Both the position numbers and the translations under genes were made by a program. Below are positions 26,301 to 38,705 of a DNA stretch of 64,000 bases, piece by piece. The notes beneath the pieces are model-generated. The model did no database searches. It was not told the DNA's origin and worked only from the letters and a program-made list of their open reading frames with translations. Numbering within the stretch: the first letter of the stretch is position 1; every line of letters begins with the position of its first letter. Origin of the DNA: Ichthyophonus hoferi (taxonomy: Eukaryota; Opisthokonta; Ichthyosporea; Ichthyophonida; Ichthyophonidae); NCBI GenBank assembly GCA_002751075.1, contig NAOQ01000151.1:68564-132563 (forward strand), in the 5' to 3' direction.

Positions 26301-28361
26301 NNNNNNNNNNNNNNNNNNNNNNNNNNNNNNNNNNNNNNNNNNNNNNNNNNNNNNNNNNNNNNNNNNNNNNNNNNNNNNNNNNNNNNNNNNNNNNNNNNNN
26401 NNNNNNNNNNNNNNNNNNNNNNNNNNNNNNNNNNNNNNNNNNNNNNNNNNNNNNNNNNNNNNNNNNNNNNNNNNNNNNNNNNNNNNNNNNNNNNNNNNNN
26501 NNNNNNNNNNNNNNNNNNNNNNNNNNNNNNNNNNNNNNNNNNNNNNNNNNNNNNNNNNNNNNNNNNNNNNNNNNNNNNNNNNNNNNNNNNNNNNNNNNNN
26601 NNNNNNNTCATAGCTTGTCTCGATGTGGATCTGTGTGTGTGTCCCTAGAAATAGGCTTTACTTTTATAAAAGGCCTACACATCTACACATAGTATTCAAT
26701 TATGATAGAAGGAAGGAGTAAAAAGAATCATTGATTAGGCACTAATACTAGGACTAGGGAGGGGGCTTAGTTATGTAATGCCTAATGATAGCTACATGAT
26801 AATCTAAAGTGTCGAGGGTAGTGGGAGAAGCCTGGTACTCCACCCAGCTTGTGCTACCCCTGCCTGAATGCTACGGTACATAAGGGGGCCAGAAGGGGGA
26901 AGTAGCCAGGGCACAGTAAGAAAGCCAATAGAGAATTGATGTGCACCTGTGGTCCTTCGTACTTGGTGCCGGTCAGCAGCTCGGGGGCAGCGAAGTGGGG
27001 AGAGCCAAGAAAGGAGGCCATCTTCTCTTTCTGCAAGGAAAGGAAGGATAGATGATTGATCTGCATGTAAGGCCATCACATGCGCAGAGTCGGAGCGTGG
27101 CTTACCTCGTCGAAAATATTGGTGAAGCCAAAGTCAATGAGCTTTGGAACCATGTGGCGGGGATCCAAGATGATATTGGCTGGCTTAATATCACGGTGGG
27201 TGATAAAGTTCTTATGCAGATAGTCGACCCCAGAGATAACCTGTCTAATCAAATCGCAGGCCTTGGGCTCCGGCAGGTAGCGGTTCTTCTGTGCATAGAT
27301 GAAGTTCTCCAGATCACCGCCCTCGCCATGCTGCAGGAGATGACCTTGTATAAATGATATAACGACACCTCATCATTGGCAGCTGTTATACGAACGTGCT
27401 AACCAGCCAATCACCCAAACCACCCCTACATACACATTGGTATATGTGGACAACACGCTCATCTATTTAGACAAAGTCATGTCCTGGGGCGGTACAGGCT
27501 GTGTTGTATCGCCTGTATTCTCTAAAGCACACTCTTTCCTATTCTCCTATCTCAACGCCGTCTTACCTCCATGACCAGAATAACCTTTAGACCATCCTGC
27601 ATGGTGCCTATCATGCGAATCACCTGTGGCCCTCACGCCATTCTCTGTTAGATCCCACTAAGGCTTATCTGTATCAACTACCTTGTGACGTCATAGCAAG
27701 CTGTGGACTCATTCCCTATCCTCCCTATATGTTGCTCATCACAGCCACCAATACCTACACCTCAACCAAGAAGTGAAATCTACCCCATGTGTTTACACAG
27801 CTCCCATAATTCTCCTTGGCCAATCAGAACATTGAATGGGCTTCTAGTGGCATCTGATAAAACCCCTGATAGATCTATAAACAAACCCAGGCAGGCCTGG
27901 TGCCTCCGCAAAGACACCTACGTTGGGATGATGTAGCAAGCGGCATAAGCGAATCTCTCGCTTTAGCAGAGTGGTCCTGCGGGCCTTGTTCTTCTCGCTC
28001 CACAGGGCCGTGTTTACAACTTTGAGGGCCACCTGCCATACACCTGGTTATCATTGGCTGGCAAGTACATCCCTTCCCTTATTATATATATAATGATTGG
28101 TCATATCCTGCAATTAATGCCCACCCCGCCGTATGTCCTTTGATGAATATTGTATATCCTCACAAATCCTGACACATGAAATGACCCTGTTACTATGTCT
28201 ATATCATTGATTTTATGTCATCCTACCTTCTCGCCAGTCTTTGTGTGTTCCCCCACACTGACTTGCGCAAAGGAACCAGAGCCCATGACGTAGAGCACCT
28301 TGTAGGACCCAATCCTAAGCCATCCAAATAGTGAGCCTTTGAGTTGTATACACTTGGACAT
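23398..28361 (-). CDS. MARK/AMPK-related (CAMKL) serine/threonine kinase with UBA-like segment
   Basis: Exons, in reading order: 28361-28227, 28032-27922, 27623-27567, 27330-27106, 27030-26947, 26012-25984, 25789-25683, 25032-24971, 24904-24806, 24719-24657, 24550-24493, 24343-24131, 23879-23806, 23532-23398; 483 residues. The kinase core shows GSGSFAQV, VALKVV (K49), HRDIKPAN (D148), DFGF (D167), APELLTG, VDIWSLGVTLF and NLIKHMLMPDPSKRA. WMNIGY after the core is close to the WMNVG of MARKs. A UBA-like segment follows (LAALASYGFEDKEGNRQAI, then VVYCLLLEAR), then a low-complexity tail rich in Ser, Pro and Thr. MARK-type kinases control microtubule binding and cell polarity and are activated by LKB1. 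Here the T-loop reads ASFLGSPHFAAPE, so the usual LKB1-site Thr is Ser. The start could lie further upstream, because an acceptor-like site precedes RIGSYKVL. The second N gap is in the fifth intron. MARK rather than another CAMKL subfamily is likely, not proven. Confidence 0.88.
26121..26607. other. Assembly gap (487 N)
   Basis: A run of unknown bases within the fifth intron of the MARK-like kinase gene. No exon is missing by phase: the exons on either side join in frame. Confidence 0.97.
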
Positions 28362-30076
28362 ATGAGGGTGGTCCCCAAAAAGGCAAACCAGAAAAGGGTA
28401 GTAAGGTGGACGGATATACAAGCATAACTGAATAAATGGGAAAAAAGCTGTGCGGTGAAAATCATATTATATAAATAGGTCCTTTCAGGGGCAGACTAAT
28501 AGTGGCATTATAAATATCCGTTTAGGTGTTAAAAAATAGTAAAGATACATAAGTGTATATAATTTCAAATATGAATCAGCTGGTCATAGGTAGTGTAAGG
28601 GTAGGTTCTATGCTTTACCAAGTACTAAATAAAAACATATTTGATACACATTTGATCTGGATCCCAGAGAAAGAAAGAATTTCAGTTTCCTGGGAGTGTT
28701 CAATGATGTAGCAACAAGAAAACCTTTAGACGCAAATACTAAATACAAAAAGATAAAATGGAAAACTTCAGATATAAATTTTTGAATTATAAGTCTAAAA
28801 TTTTGCAAGTTGACCTCGGCTAACGACAAAATATGATGGTAAATAACTTAAACCTGCTAATGCTATAATAAAAAGAGCATAAGAGAATATATACGGCCAC
28901 CAAACACGACCGTTTTGGTGACAACATGATATGAAACTCGGAAGGGTATCACATGCACCTTTCAGCAACGCCGGATTCTTCTTGTGCCATGATTGAACAA
29001 AATTCACAACAACGTAAATGCCTATAAACAAAATCCACAACAAGGTAAGTGTCTATTATGGTTTTTACTTATGACATTCATAAAACCCTACTGCCTCAAC
29101 TGCTTCTAGAGAGTAAGAGATAAAAGATGAAAAAGAGTCGGAAAGCAGATGGCCCGGCTACGACATTAGATAATAGGATAGGATTTGAACGACTTGATAC
29201 GAAAACAATCCCCGAACTATGATCACCAATCAGAACGTGCGTACCGCATAGTTCACCCAGCGTAAGCTAATAATTTACAAAGACCAATACAATATTCGCT
29301 GGAATTATCCAAGTGACACGCCTGTAGCCAATAGTATTCCAGAGTTTTTAAGAGCTTAGCTGGAAATATCTGATAACTATACATTTGGGCTGGTAGTAAA
29401 TGTTTATCTAGATCATTCTATACCAATCAATTGAAAAATATGGCTCACATTGACTGTTTGCGTTTGGACTTTATGATTATGGATAAACTAAATTACGTTT
29501 ACTTTGATTTGAGTGGCTGTTTGTTGCTTGTTGCTCATTACTCTTTGTTGCTCATTGTCGTTTGTACTCAACTATACTGAATTTAAACTATATATATCCA
29601 TGTAAAAATGAACTATAATATACTATACAAAGGATGACATGCTATTATTCTGTCGATATATTAGGCTAATGTGGTATGTTAGAGCATTTTGAGATCATTG
29701 ATCATCATAGATCAACTTGATTGAGTCACCTAAACGATAATTAACTAGACCTAATATGTTTCTAACCTATTTATGTTCCGCACACACGTCTAATACTTAA
29801 AAAATACACACAACATATATCTATGCTAATCTATATGACAACATGTTGTCTTAAAAGAAATGTGTGAAGAAAAAAAATTACATAAACCAATATATACTTG
29901 GTGGGATTATTTGGTATCTGTGTTATTAAGAGGTGTAAGCAGGAACTCGGAACAAAGTGGTTAAGGCTCAGCTTTGATAGAGTGTAAACTCCATGGTAAT
30001 GAATATGCAATTGTATGCCTATTGGCAATAAGATGATTCTGTGATATTTTTGCGTGATCATAAAGTTGTGAAGTGA

Positions 30077-31540
30077 TTATGGCATCTTGTCATAGCCAAG
30101 GAAATATAAATTATTGGAGATGATTCGCTTGGTCAACTCCTTATGATATAGTGAAAATGATAATCCCAGTAGCCACAGCATATTAAAAGAGCAGGTAGTG
30201 ATATGCCATTTAACTCTACTGGCATAAGTATTTAGTAGGTAAAGGTTGGGTAAGGGGTTGTAACGCAGTCGGCAAAAATACTGTGATAGAGTGATAGAAT
30301 GGTCGAAGTATGCGATTCTTTGTGAATACTGGGTTGTTTTGGCAGGCCCTAAACCACTACAATTACGGGATTGAAAACATATAAAGTACACGTGATTAGT
30401 GTTATAGTCATTTGAAATACATTAATGATGCCTCGAGATTTTGAAACTGTTACTTGAGTAATCAATTAAACATAATTTAGAAGAATCGACCACTTGATAA
30501 AAGCTCAATTATTAGCCTAAGAATATACTCTACACAATTCTTATATTACCGCTTAATTTCGATCAGTTGAAGCAATTCTACAATAATTTTCTTGTTACAT
30601 ATTCTTATATTAGGATTTTATATATAGAATAATGAATGTGAAGATCTATAAAGATGAATCATACGCAAATAAACAGTATTGGAATTCATATGAACTCGAC
30701 GGTCGCCAAATACAATGTTCAGTAGATATCCCGAAGACATACCCACACAAAAATGAATAAAATGAGAAGGGATCCCTAAAGAAAGTACAATACATCAAAA
30801 GGTGCCAAGATGACCAAAGAAATGCAAAGTAAGGCCTGTTTAGCCAGTGATATCGACTATTCAATTGAAAAAAAGCACACGTTAGAAAAAGTGATGAAAA
30901 CCAAATACGTTATGGAAGGGACCATGCACCTTCGATTAGAAGGCCATCTTAGACAGTAAGACACAAGATAGACATCGTAAGCAGTAATGTCCAGTAGGGG
31001 AAAATGGGTGACCCTGGAGATAATCTGTTTCATCTAGCCACGTATTTCCCTTTCAACCAATTTCTCCTTAAGATAGTGCACCGTAAATTAACATTTATTG
31101 GTAGTAAAGGCAATGCATGTAAACAAACTTTGTATGTGGCTCAATAACCGGATCCAGAATACTGGCCTTAAGCTCAGTACATAATGTTCAAGCTGTAAAT
31201 ACGGAGGAAAAATAAGTCTGGTCAAGAGGACAAAGAAATGGATGGCTAGATACACATCAATAGAGGTAAGATGCAAAACGCACGATAAGACAGAAAACTA
31301 AACAAAGATATACAGGTTTAATGGAGATAAATAATAGTAACGCAATTATACCAAATGTGTTAGAAACCCTAAAGAGAGCCGCACAAACATAATATACCAA
31401 TCTACAACAGGATAGTGAACAGGCATACTCTCCGATAAAAAAACCAATAATTGTAAACTACACTTACGCCAGATCAATGATACTATTGACATGTACAAAT
31501 TCCATGTACCGGAAATTTGGAATGGTTGTCCAGTTAACAA
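30077..31540 (-). CDS. Possible multi-membrane-segment protein (tentative exon chain)
   Basis: Seven short minus-strand segments are bounded by plausible splice sites, agree in phase and are mostly hydrophobic: about 31540-31468 (ends NSIIDLA before a GTAAGT donor), 31401-31352 (LVYYVCAALFRVSNTF), 31245-31129 (starts AIHFFVLLTRLIFPPYLQ), 31013-30955 (WTLLLTMSILCLT), 30856-30794 (LAKQALLCISLVILAPFD), 30775-30743 (GSLLILFIFVW), and a terminal segment from about 30294 to 30077 with LWLLGLSFSLYHKEL, ending in TAA. I cannot name a family. No start exon was found, so the 5' end is open. AT-rich DNA can yield hydrophobic frames by chance, which is the main alternative. The join between 30794 and 30775 would need an 18-nt intron. 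Confidence 0.32.
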
Positions 31541-32063
31541 TATTCGATATAATAAAAGGACATGACATAACTCCCACCAATGTTTAACAATAGATATATA
31601 CGGTCTTATAGTAATTAAACTACTAATTAGCTGTATGAAAATAATTACTCCATTAGTTAATCCATTAATATTAGTTGTTAAGATAACTTAGCCTCATAGG
31701 TCTTTCATTTAGAGTACAGTATGCAATAAGCCTGGAAGATGGAAGATAACCCTCTGATGCCCTTGGACTTTTTACATAATTTAAGTCTCTACACTTACCC
31801 GCCAGGAATAAAACTAGATAACTAGTAAACCCACTTCAACAGAAACTAGTATAATAAATTAATGAACCTTACAGCACCCCTTTACATATTATACTCGATC
31901 CAATGCTTTTATCTTTTATAAACATATTTGAAGATGCCGTATTAAGTGCTTTCATACCGTCGATTTTGGCAAAAAGAAGCTGCGTTGCACAACCAGTGAA
32001 AAATTACAATTGTTGATCTTTTAACTTCATTACTTGAAAACTACACTATAAAGCCTTGAAGCC

Positions 32064-32290
32064 AGTAGTAACAGCCGCCTATTAAGTACTGTAATGCGTA
32101 CTCTATCCGCTCTATAATATCTTCTTTATAGTCGTATTAGCTTATTAAGTATTGAAATACATATCTATTCTATGTATCCTATATATTCCTTATAGTAGTA
32201 ACGGCTTTTTTTGGTATTGTAGTATATACTCTATTTTCTGTATATTATATTCCTTATATTAGTAACAGCTTAATAAGTATCGAGATACCA
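32064..32290 (+). repeat. Four imperfect tandem copies of a ~62-66 bp unit
   Basis: Cores beginning near 32064, 32128, 32190 and 32256 share TAGTAACAGC-like and TATTAAGTATTG-like stretches followed by a CTCTAT and TATATTCCTTATA segment. The copies have diverged strongly. They lie just upstream of the SCaMC gene. Confidence 0.6.
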
Positions 32291-32551
32291 TCTTCCAATC
32301 CTGGGGAAAAATGTTAGTAAATGGAAGTGGCTCACCTTTAGGGCATCATTGATTGATCCATCCCGCATCAGTTACACAGGGCCGCTTAGCTAAGGCAGCT
32401 TAAATATTTTGTTTATTTTAAGAATTAAGAATTATTGTACATAGACTATTATATTTTATATACTACTCTGTTGTATATAGAAGTATCCTGTATAACCTCG
32501 GAAGGCTGGACGATTAAGGGTTATGGCACTCTAGATTCAACCACCCAAATT

Positions 32552-35500
32552 ATGCACGGTAAATCAGAGAGAAGGGTTCTCTGGGTGGACCCACACCAGC
32601 CCACCAAGGAGTTGGAGTGGAGTGTGCAGTATCTCTTTCACATGTATGTAGGGCTGGGGGGAAGAATATATAGTAAATCGTTAAATGTAAGTGTGTGTAA
32701 CTTGTATTATCAGCAACAGAAAGAGGATATCCAAATTGAATTGTGAATCTTGCTGCAAATTCTCCTGCAAGAATGTTATGTGGCGAAACTTAGCGGGTGA
32801 TGATGTTACTTGACAGGGAAGGCCGTGTAATAATGGAAAGGTTAAATAAAAATAGCATATTTAATGCTAACATATATTTACCTGGTAAATTCGATCACGC
32901 AGGCCACCTTTTTAAAAAAAATATTGTTAATTTTGACACGCAAGAAAGCCTTTGCGATCTATTCTGATGATTATCATTAGAATTTACAGTCCAGATAGAT
33001 GGGCACGCACTGATGGGCACGCCTTCACAGAGTCGACCAGAATGACGAGGGCTATATCACACAGACTAAGGTACTCTTTCCTGTAGATGGTTGCGTTGGA
33101 GGTAGCCAGGTAAGATGATGGCTATATACTGACACTTGACTGGGGGTAGTTGGAGCAAGCCTTCGTCCATTGGGGGCTACCTAAAGAAGATGCCGCCTTG
33201 TTCACGGTAGGACTTGCACTATTACATAACGGTAGCTTAAATAGCCTATTAATATATATCTTCACATATTATTGTCCACAGTGGGCTATTAGTATGTGAT
33301 GGAGGCTGTCTGACAAACATACTACCTAAGCGTATATGTTCCTGTTTACTGACTTGGCCCTTCATATTTTCCATCAATGTGTTCTTTGGATAATAGGCTA
33401 AGAGTTCAAATTCATGATGGGTTATATGATATACCCACCATCCTACTATTACCACACGTATTGTTAGCACAGTCTGCCCAGGTCTTAGTACAATTTACTA
33501 ATTAATTGATGTTTCCTTACAGAAAGAATGCGATTTTCAAGGGGATGGGGTGATAAAGTTCCGTTCTTTCCTTAATCTGTTCCACCGCAAGGAAAAACAG
33601 GTCAACCATCCCCTTTCTCTCCTCTCGTAAAATCTGCTATCTCCAGTCCTATATGTTTGTCAGGATACCATCAGGATTTTTCTGTTACGTTCCTTTGCTT
33701 ATTATCACTCCAATTATGTCCTTATATAATAAAGCAACCTACAAACGTTCAGTGAGAATAGTAACGGAGTTATTATGTCATCAATAAGGCCCTTTGTGGA
33801 TGAACTAGGGATGGGCGAGGGGGTGTACATAGGATATATGCAAGCTGTGTGTATGACTATAATGTGTAGGCAAGGTGTTCAAGGGATTACGTGTTCAACC
33901 CTTTAGGCCATGGTAGTAGAAGTGGCAGAGAAAGGTGACAATAAGACTGTCTCATAATGACTGTGGAGGGATGGGGACTGGTAGATCAAGACCCTTTTCC
34001 GTGAGATCGACATTAAAAATACTGGAGCATTTACATCAACAGAGGTAGGTGTCTCGGTCTAAAAGGAGCCGTGTCACTGAGTGTTTATCATGGTGCACTT
34101 AGTCATAGGCGTAGTTGAGTTCGTGTAGCCATATTATAGAGGATTAGTAGGAACCAATAAAAGATAAGTATGCATGCTAACAGGTAATTGGACAGCTGGG
34201 AGAGGCCCTCCATCGGGGAAATGTAGCTATCTCGCACAAGGAGCACGAGACCTTGCTGAAGCGCATTGACAGAGTATGTGTTGACCCTACTGGTCCACCC
34301 GCCGTTGATTGTATTTTGGGGGCCCATTGTTCTATATAGCATCAGATTGCTCTGCCATGCTCTCTCTAGACCGTCCTCTCCACCTCCACTTGTTGTTTTA
34401 ATCTTTTACTCAATTGACCCTGTACCTATGAACTGAACTAGGGTATACGTTTGTTTGCCTTGTGGCATTTCGTTGGCCGTGTCCCAGTGTGACAATCCAC
34501 TCTATATGGTTGTGTTTTGCTAAGTAATCTAATGGCAGGATGGCAGTGGACTAATCACCTTTGATAAATGGAGAGATTTTCTGTTGCTCTGCCCCGTCTC
34601 CACTGACTTGGCCACCGTGTATACTTTTTATCGTCGCCTAGTCCAGAGTGATCATGAGACAGCCACTCTAACGCCAGCTACAAACCAGCGCCAGCCGTGG
34701 AAGTACTTTATGGCTGGGGCCGTGGCCGGAGCAACCTCCCGCACAGGTGAGGAAAGAGGGGCACATGGGAAGATAGTAGGAGTGAGTTGGGCCCTAACAC
34801 TACCAAATACCCAGGCACTGCCCCTCTGGACCGGCTCAAAGTTTTACTGCAGGTCCAGACTGGCCCAACCAAACATGTACGTCTCATATGCAGGCATCTT
34901 ACAGTTATTTCTTATATTTCTGTGTGTCTCTATGGCTTGGGTACAGGCGTGCATATTGTTGGGCAGTGTTTGTTACGGACGGGTTGATCAGAGTTACAAG
35001 GCGACTGAATAAGGCTACAGTAATACCTCTGCCCCGCATTGACCTGTACTTCCTTCCTCCAGGTTACTGGCATGAGAGAGGGATTGCGGGCTATTTACCT
35101 AGATGGTGGCATCACAGCCTTCTGGCGAGGCAACGGAGTTAATATTTTAAAGATTGGTATGGCAGCTGTACAATGATTATGAAAGAGGGCTTGTATGCCA
35201 ATACTAATTATAACCATACATATAGTTCCAGAATCGGCTGCCAAATTTTATACATATGAGCAAACAAAACAATATGTATGCAGCGACCCGCGGGATATGG
35301 GGGTCCATCATAGGTAAGTTTGTGCTTTATGGCGCAGGGGCCACCTGGCAGGATAGGGATTGACTCACAGGGGTGTGATAGGCTGATAGCTGGAGGAATG
35401 GCGGGCCTGGTGTCGCAGTTCGCCATATACCCTATGGAACTAATAAAAACCCGTCTGATTACCCAGTCCATTCCGAGGGTAGGTCGACCTATGTATGTAT

Positions 35501-36971
35501 ATAACTTGCAGCAGGCAGAAGCTAACGGGGGGAGATGGTCAGGGGCTGGTTGCGACCTTTCGAGATATCTGGTATAAAGAAGGACCTCTTACCTTCTACA
35601 GAGGTCTGACTACCGCCTTATTAGGCATTGTGCCGTATGCCGGTGGGTATATCTCGTGTAGAATTCATTTCTATGTGTTAGTACGTGTGTGTGCAGATGT
35701 GCATGCTTATGCCCTTGTAAAGTTGTTATTTTAAATAGATCGGGGTGGTTCCTGTAGTATTCACAGCCTCTCCCCACAGCTATTGATCTGACTATATTTG
35801 AGACGTTAAAATTGTCTTATATGCACTTCTTCGAGGTCGACACACCAAGTGCCTTAGCTATGCTGGTAGGTATTTGCCGGCATAGGATATCCTTTCCTGT
35901 GTTCTCTGCCCCTGTGGCTATTAGTGATGACGGTGTATTAGAGGTATATATGTGCAGTTACGTTGGCTGAAAATCCTGTTGATAGACACATAGGTATACC
36001 CATGATGGATATGATCTGTTTTAGTAACGACTGCAGAGATTAAAGGTCGCAGTGAGTGAAATCTGTTTATGCTGAGGCCATGCGATAGAGGCTTGTTTAC
36101 CAATATCTGCCCTACAGGCATGTGGGACTATATCCAGCACCATTGGCTCCACCACCGTCTACCCACTCGCTCTTATACGAACCAAGTATGCAGTTCTAGT
36201 CTCTTTTCATGCAATATGCATACTACCCACTGCATAAGAATGATATATATCCCGTCTCTTGGTTAGATACAATATATACTCCAAATCTACATGGAGCACC
36301 AGTGTGTATTACTTATTGTTATGTAAACCAGGTCATAATCATTATCACTTCACGAGTCATAGCTTATGTGAACAGCTTGTATTGGGTTATATGGGTGTTA
36401 TTATTAATGTGATGGTCCCTACTAGCTCTGTAACTCGATATATGGCCGTGCATTCTAGAATAACTCCTTGATTTTTTTTTGATTTCAATCATGTATTGTG
36501 GTATATGTTTTGTTCTGTTTGGGTATGGTGAATGGTTGTATACATACCCCAGGATGACCCCTGTACATCAACAGAATCCAAGCCCAGCAATGTAGTGGAG
36601 ACACCAAGGCTTATAGCGGCATGAGAGGTGTTATCCGTGAAACCATGGCCAAGGTAGGTTGGGCAGGGTAATGACACCTGGCAAGTGTGTGGCGTCATAG
36701 GTGACACTAACCGTATGGGCCATGGCAGGATGGCATCCGAGGGTTCTACAAGGGCATGTACCCTAATCTAGTCAAGGTACTGTGATATTCCTTACTATAA
36801 TTTCCCATATGGTAGAATAGATGAATTGGTGACCACTGATATTGTGTACCGTCATCCCTTTGGAGGATATTGGCCATGCCTAAGCTCACCTTTTATTCAC
36901 AGGTGGCACCAGCAGTGAGCATTAGTTATTTGGTTTATGAGAAAATGAAGGTCTTCCTGGATATCCAATAG
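32552..36971 (+). CDS. SLC25A24: Calcium-binding mitochondrial ATP-Mg/Pi carrier (SCaMC, SLC25A24/25 type)
   Basis: An inner-membrane carrier that exchanges ATP-Mg for phosphate; calcium binding to its N-terminal EF-hands normally activates it. Exons: 32552-32643, 33031-33070, 33150-33206, 33523-33600, 33985-34044, 34184-34273, 34539-34746, 34815-34876, 35063-35156, 35226-35313, 35382-35478, 35519-35642, 35780-35865, 36118-36185, 36575-36653, 36729-36776, 36903-36971; 479 residues, matching the family length (human SCaMC-1, 477). Four EF-hand-like units occupy the first half (loops begin [32 protein letters not shown]). Three carrier repeats follow with signatures [15 protein letters not shown] and YPLALIRTK. 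Three of the four loops lack the usual position-12 glutamate. The symbol marks the family; which human paralogue is closest cannot be judged here. The start is the first ATG giving a continuous frame with the acidic first exon; a longer N terminus is possible. Confidence 0.93.
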
Positions 36972-37077
36972 CAACTTTCCTGTCTAGAATGGCCGAATCA
37001 GTTATCTGTGTAGTGCCAGTGACACCACAGATGGGTTTATGGTTGATCTGCTGACCAGTGTAAATAGATTCTCGTGG

Positions 37078-37236
37078 CTATAGTTTGGTTATACATATAT
37101 TGCTGTAAATAGAGGAATAATTCATAATTACTATAGTTTTGTTGTACATATATTGCTGTAAATAGAGGAGTAATTCATGATCACTATAGTTTTGTTATAC
37201 ATATATTGCTGTAAATAGAGGAATAATTCATAATCA
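37078..37236 (+). repeat. Three tandem copies of a 53-bp unit in the SCaMC 3' region
   Basis: Units start at 37078, 37131 and 37184 (CTATAGTTTTGTTATACATA and onward, through TTGCTGTAAATAGAGG). They differ at only a few positions. A shortened echo of TTGCTGTAAATA recurs near 37474. Confidence 0.9.
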
Positions 37237-38621
37237 ACTACAGTCTATATTATTACTCAGGAGATTTTGACATACTTTACTGTATATTATTCTTTCCAGA
37301 TTTTTCTAAGTGTATAATCTGAATACCTTAAGTACTGTATATAGATTGATTGGATTAGCTGTATGATTTCCTAGGCTTGTTATGAATGTAAAAAGATGTT
37401 TTATTCTTGATAGATAGCAGGGCGCAGCCGCTACCTGATCTTTCTCTGAAATACAAAGCTTAATTTCAATGCTTATTGCTGTAAATATGATTCTCCAATA
37501 TATGTGAATTCGATCAGATTGTATTTGAACTGGGATTGGATTTAATCTGATTGGTTAATAACTGGTCTCTGATTTGATTGCATGAATCATTTCTGTTAAA
37601 TAGTCAATAGGGCCAATAGTATTAGCTACAAAGAGACCTAGATTAGAAACGAGACTAAGATTATGTATTAATCCGTCAGCGCCTAGCCCACCTGCAAGAG
37701 TTGGCGTTCATTATTGCAATACCTAGAATGTCAGAACATATATGTAAGTAGGGTCTATATAAGAACAACAGCCAATAACCATCTTGTCATGGTGAGAGCT
37801 AGAAAGCACTGAAATGGCCAAGTAGCAGCTCAGTAGCAAGGTGTACAATGCATAAAGGAATCAGACGCTTTGGACTGCACTAAGGTTCTGAATCTACCCA
37901 GCAGAACTGCCTAATTTGCTAATTTTCAGGCCTATGATGTATGATGGCAAGGCAAGGGATTTCATTAAGCTGTAGAGTAGGCCTCTACAGACGTGTAAAT
38001 TTGGGTACCTGAAACCTTTTCAGTGGGGATTGTTGTTCTCAACCATCTATCCCATAATTACTAACCTAGGCTCTAATAATTATAGAAAAACATACACATC
38101 CTATAATATTAGTCTCAACCACCAGAAATACCACAATAATTTTACTTGAACAATAAGCTGCATTATAAGCAGTAGTCCAACATATAGCGTTAGGTTTCTG
38201 CTAATTCATCGTAGCATAATTAATATACTCGAGCTATTATCATTAATATTTGTTCATTTCTTTTCAGGGCTGATTCTCATATCCTACTTGTATACCACCG
38301 TCAAGATATTTTCTACAAATTTGCAGCTGATAAAGAACAATGCAAACAGATACAAGGTATCAACTGCATAAGCAAATAGATAGAAGCATTGTTACTATAC
38401 TCACTCCACCGAGCTACTTTTTTTAAACAAGTTGCAGAGACGTTATAATCACTCCTGCTCCTGCCAGCATGCAGTGAGAACAGCAGTAGAGCACTAACTT
38501 TCAACAAGCACATTAGTTAGTAACAGTACAGAGCTTATGTGATTCAGTCTGCCACAAGGCTATGATATTAAACTTTCGGTTTAACTCCCTCAAGCATCTT
38601 TGAATAAAGAAAAACTGGAGG

Positions 38622-38705
38622 ATGAGGAGATGTGAAACCATCCAAGACTGCCTATATGCTGGTATATAAGAAAGCCGCGTGCTTATATTCTGCCACTAAG
38701 GAAAG
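38622..38705 (+). pseudogene. Isolated exon-like piece resembling the C-terminal box of ubiquitin-specific proteases
   Basis: The frame DVKPSKTAYMLVYKKA resembles the AYMLVY box that closes the catalytic domain of USP deubiquitinases. The preceding GHY and W-x-x-F-x-D elements are not found upstream, so this is at best a fragment and may be chance similarity. Confidence 0.2.

Noticed and set aside
26049-26648. Open frames across the second N gap
   Set aside because: They are made almost entirely of unknown bases.
28795-29043. Hydrophobic minus-strand frame of 82 codons
   Set aside because: It has one acceptor-like end, but no compatible partner exon was found and the AT-rich composition can yield such frames by chance.
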